DNA of 64,000 nt, from assembly GCA_010672825.2 (NCBI GenBank), contig JAAHFU020000002.1, positions 1,686,001 to 1,750,000 on the forward strand, in the 5' to 3' direction. Of the stretch, positions 62,378-64,000 are shown one piece after another. The position numbers and the translations under genes are program-made. Source of the DNA: Leptolyngbya sp. SIO1E4. GTDB taxonomy: Bacteria; Cyanobacteriota; Cyanobacteriia; Phormidesmidales; Phormidesmidaceae. The notes beneath the pieces were generated by a model that saw nothing but the letters and a program-made list of their open reading frames with translations, made no database searches and was not told the origin of the DNA. Positions within the stretch are counted from its first letter, which is position 1. Every line of letters starts with the position of its first letter.

Positions 62378-62395
62378 ATAGTTCACATGAACTAT
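62378..62395. promoter_or_regulatory. Inverted repeat upstream of the actin-like operon
   Basis: ATAGTTCA-CA-TGAACTAT, 8-bp arms with a 2-bp centre, 20 bp before the start at 62357. It could be the site of autoregulation by the ParR-like protein. Only one copy is seen, whereas plasmid parC sites have several iterons. Confidence 0.5.
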
Positions 62396-62676
62396 AGCAC
62401 GAATGTACGACCCTGGAAGGGTGATTTTAAAGGGTGAGTTTCTGGCAGGCTGCATTCAAACCTTAAGCCACCTGGATTAATTCAGCCTGGTTTGAGGCGG
62501 AAGCGCTAGGGTACTGCTACTCTGCTCAAATTGAGGTGTTGCTTCGGAAAGACCCCACCTAGAAATTCCTCAGCTCCTTGATGCTGGAAGTTCTCAGCCT
62601 AAAGTCCCTAGCATGGGAGGATCTCAGGGAATCTAGATGACGGGCATGGTCTTGCCCTGCGATCGCCTAATTTGAA

Positions 62677-63144
62677 ATGAGCGCTGCCACCGACTCAAGA
62701 ACTATGGCAATATCTCCTACTTCTGTGCTCTTCCACCTTGCGTTTCCAGTTGCTGACATTCCCACCACCAAAGCTTTCTACGTTGATGGGCTGGGCTGCG
62801 AAGCGGGGCGAGAGTCCCCCCACTCCCTGATTTTGAATCTTTACAACCATCAGATCGTGGCCCACACTACCGATGAGTTAGTCTCTCAAAAGGGGATTTA
62901 TCCTCGCCATTTTGGTCTGGTGTTTTTGCAAGAAGCCGATTGGGAAACCCTGCTAGATCGCGCCCTAACCAAGGGGTTGAAATTTTATCAGCAGCCCAAA
63001 CGTCGCTTCCCAGGCTCTCCGCTAGAGCATCGGACATTTTTTTTAGAAGACCCGTTTTTTAATCTGCTGGAGTTTAAGTATTACTGTCATCCCACCGCTA
63101 TTTTTGGTCAGGTAGAGCATGCTCAGGTGGGCGATGCCCAATAG
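62677..63144 (+). CDS. VOC (glyoxalase/bleomycin resistance) family protein
   Basis: A 155-residue protein from ATG 62677; ATG 62704 would drop nine residues before the domain. VOC fold: VLFHLAFPVADIPTTKAFYV, DGLGCEAGRESPHSLILNLY, and HRTFFLEDPFFNLLEFKYYC with the metal-ligand Glu of NLLEFK. The FHLAFPVxD start is common in dioxygenase-like members. Substrate unknown. Confidence 0.87.
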   Translation: MSAATDSRTMAISPTSVLFHLAFPVADIPTTKAFYVDGLGCEAGRESPHSLILNLYNHQIVAHTTDELVSQKGIYPRHFGLVFLQEADWETLLDRALTKGLKFYQQPKRRFPGSPLEHRTFFLEDPFFNLLEFKYYCHPTAIFGQVEHAQVGDAQ

Positions 63145-63242
63145 CGACGCTTAAAGCAGCATTTCATTACGCGCGATCGCCTCGCAGCGTTCGGCAACGA
63201 GCGTTCGGCAATGACCGTTATCCAACCCTCTGAAAGGCACAT

Positions 63243-63343
63243 ATTGCATCTGAAGTGCTCGCTAGGACAATCGGATTTCCTGGAATTCTGATTCAGTAAG
63301 GCTTTGATTTCTACCTTCTGCCCTCTGCTTTCTGCCTTTTGCT
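63243..63343. repeat. Dispersed 101-bp repeat family 2, copy 2
   Basis: Same length and order as 24591-24691, with GCTAGGACAATCGGATTTCC in the core and a pyrimidine-rich end CTTCTGCCCTCTGC. Confidence 0.75.
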
Positions 63344-63438
63344 CTACCCGGTGCCCCGACAGAGCCAGTTCTCAAATGCACTCATAATGATTAAGGTCAT
63401 GATTCCGGAAGAATCTCGACGCATGTAAAGGAATCGCG

Positions 63439-64000
63439 ATGCGTGTATTAGTGGTAGAAGACGACGTCGGTATTGCTCAGTTTGTGCAACAGGGGCTGAG
63501 TGAAGCTGGGTACGCTGTCGATGTTGCCCAAGACGGCAAACTGGCAATAGATTATGCGCTGGCTGCTGAGTACGATCTCTTAGTGATTGATATCCAGTTA
63601 CCTCGGCTGGATGGGCTAGACCTGCTGAAAATACTACGGTCTGAAGGAATACAGGCACCCGTTTTGCTGCTGACGGCTCGCAGCACCGTTCAAGATCGTG
63701 TCATGGGGCTCAACGCCGGGGCTGACGACTATCTCATTAAACCTTTCGACTTTGCAGAGCTGCTGGCCAGAATCCGAGCTTTATTGCGTCGTCCACCGCT
63801 CCAAAATGACTTGATTCTGCAGGTGGGGGACTTAAAACTCGATATCGTCCAGCGATCTGTGCGCCGTGGCGATCGCGAAATTGATCTAAGCCCCCGCGAA
63901 TTCGCCCTCTTGGAATATCTCATGGGGCATTCCCGCCAGGTATTGAGCCGCACGCAAATTGCCCAACATGTTTGGAGCTTTGATTTCTATAGCGACTTCA
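63439..64000 (+). CDS. OmpR-family response regulator (3' end outside window)
   Basis: 187 codons are visible from ATG 63439, preceded by AAAGGAATCGCG. Receiver: VLVVEDDVGIAQFVQQGLSE, phospho-acceptor Asp51 in LLVIDIQLPRLDG, LTAR and IKPFDF. The winged-helix domain is cut at SRTQIAQHVWSFDFYSDF. It probably precedes a histidine kinase gene beyond the window. Confidence 0.92.
   Translation, partial: MRVLVVEDDVGIAQFVQQGLSEAGYAVDVAQDGKLAIDYALAAEYDLLVIDIQLPRLDGLDLLKILRSEGIQAPVLLLTARSTVQDRVMGLNAGADDYLIKPFDFAELLARIRALLRRPPLQNDLILQVGDLKLDIVQRSVRRGDREIDLSPREFALLEYLMGHSRQVLSRTQIAQHVWSFDFYSDF

Overview
The window is cyanobacterial chromosome. The HIP1 palindrome GCGATCGC and its GATCGC core recur throughout, and the gene content includes psbI, psb34, a DUF3769 outer-membrane protein, a Nif11-type protein, devBCA, a hetZ-like regulator, a D27-like DUF4033 protein and DUF1350. 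CHAT, TIR, NB-ARC, TPR and WD40 multidomain proteins, a haemagglutinin-type secreted protein and dispersed short repeats point to a filamentous, Leptolyngbya/Nodosilinea-like organism. hetZ and devBCA relatives also occur in filaments without heterocysts, so heterocyst formation cannot be inferred.

Layout. 1-4.5 kb: a truncated secreted haemagglutinin/DUF4347 protein, a small secreted protein with its terminator, and an ArsR regulator. 4.6-10 kb: an operon of a kinase-like phosphotransferase, two ABC permeases and an ATPase, then a Tat/lipoprotein substrate-binding protein; this looks like uptake coupled to phosphorylation of a small molecule. 10-11.5 kb: a four-helix-bundle protein and an orphan radical SAM enzyme among C-rich intergenic repeats. 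11.5-15.4 kb: tetR-devB-devC-devA export operon. 15.6-16.5 kb: DUF1350 and tRNA-Val(GAC).

16.5-24.5 kb is an accessory region beside the tRNA. It holds a frameshifted ribbon-helix-helix gene, a perfect 28-bp palindrome, and a CHAT-TIR gene that runs through nine A residues into an NB-ARC/TPR/cold-shock-domain gene. A one-base slip on the A run would join the two into a protein of about 1,600 residues. I regard this as the most interesting locus. An SH3b protein, a leishmanolysin-like protease and a double-Nif11 protein follow.

24.7-33 kb: AraC regulator, azoreductase, glycosyltransferase, UDP-glucose dehydrogenase, and a histidine kinase with two response regulators. 33.4-36.5 kb: a small protein and a large PstS-like/DUF4912 membrane protein sharing a C-terminal domain. 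36.5-44.6 kb: a hetZ-like gene followed by a possible patU-like gene, D27-like protein, histidine phosphatase, TSUP transporter, LysR regulator and TldE/PmbA-type protease. 44.7-54.7 kb: ClC-CBS-Usp transporter, DUF3769 outer-membrane protein, psbI, GH38 mannosidase, SdhC-like cytochrome b. 54.9-59 kb: a protein with three TIR domains, a membrane segment and 14 WD40 repeats. 59-64 kb: psb34, DUF3616, a ParM-like actin with a ParR-like partner, a VOC protein and a truncated OmpR-type regulator.

Two dispersed repeat families recur between genes: one of about 95 bp with TATAGC...GCTATA ends (five copies) and one of 101 bp (two full copies). No CRISPR array, insertion sequence or rRNA gene was seen.
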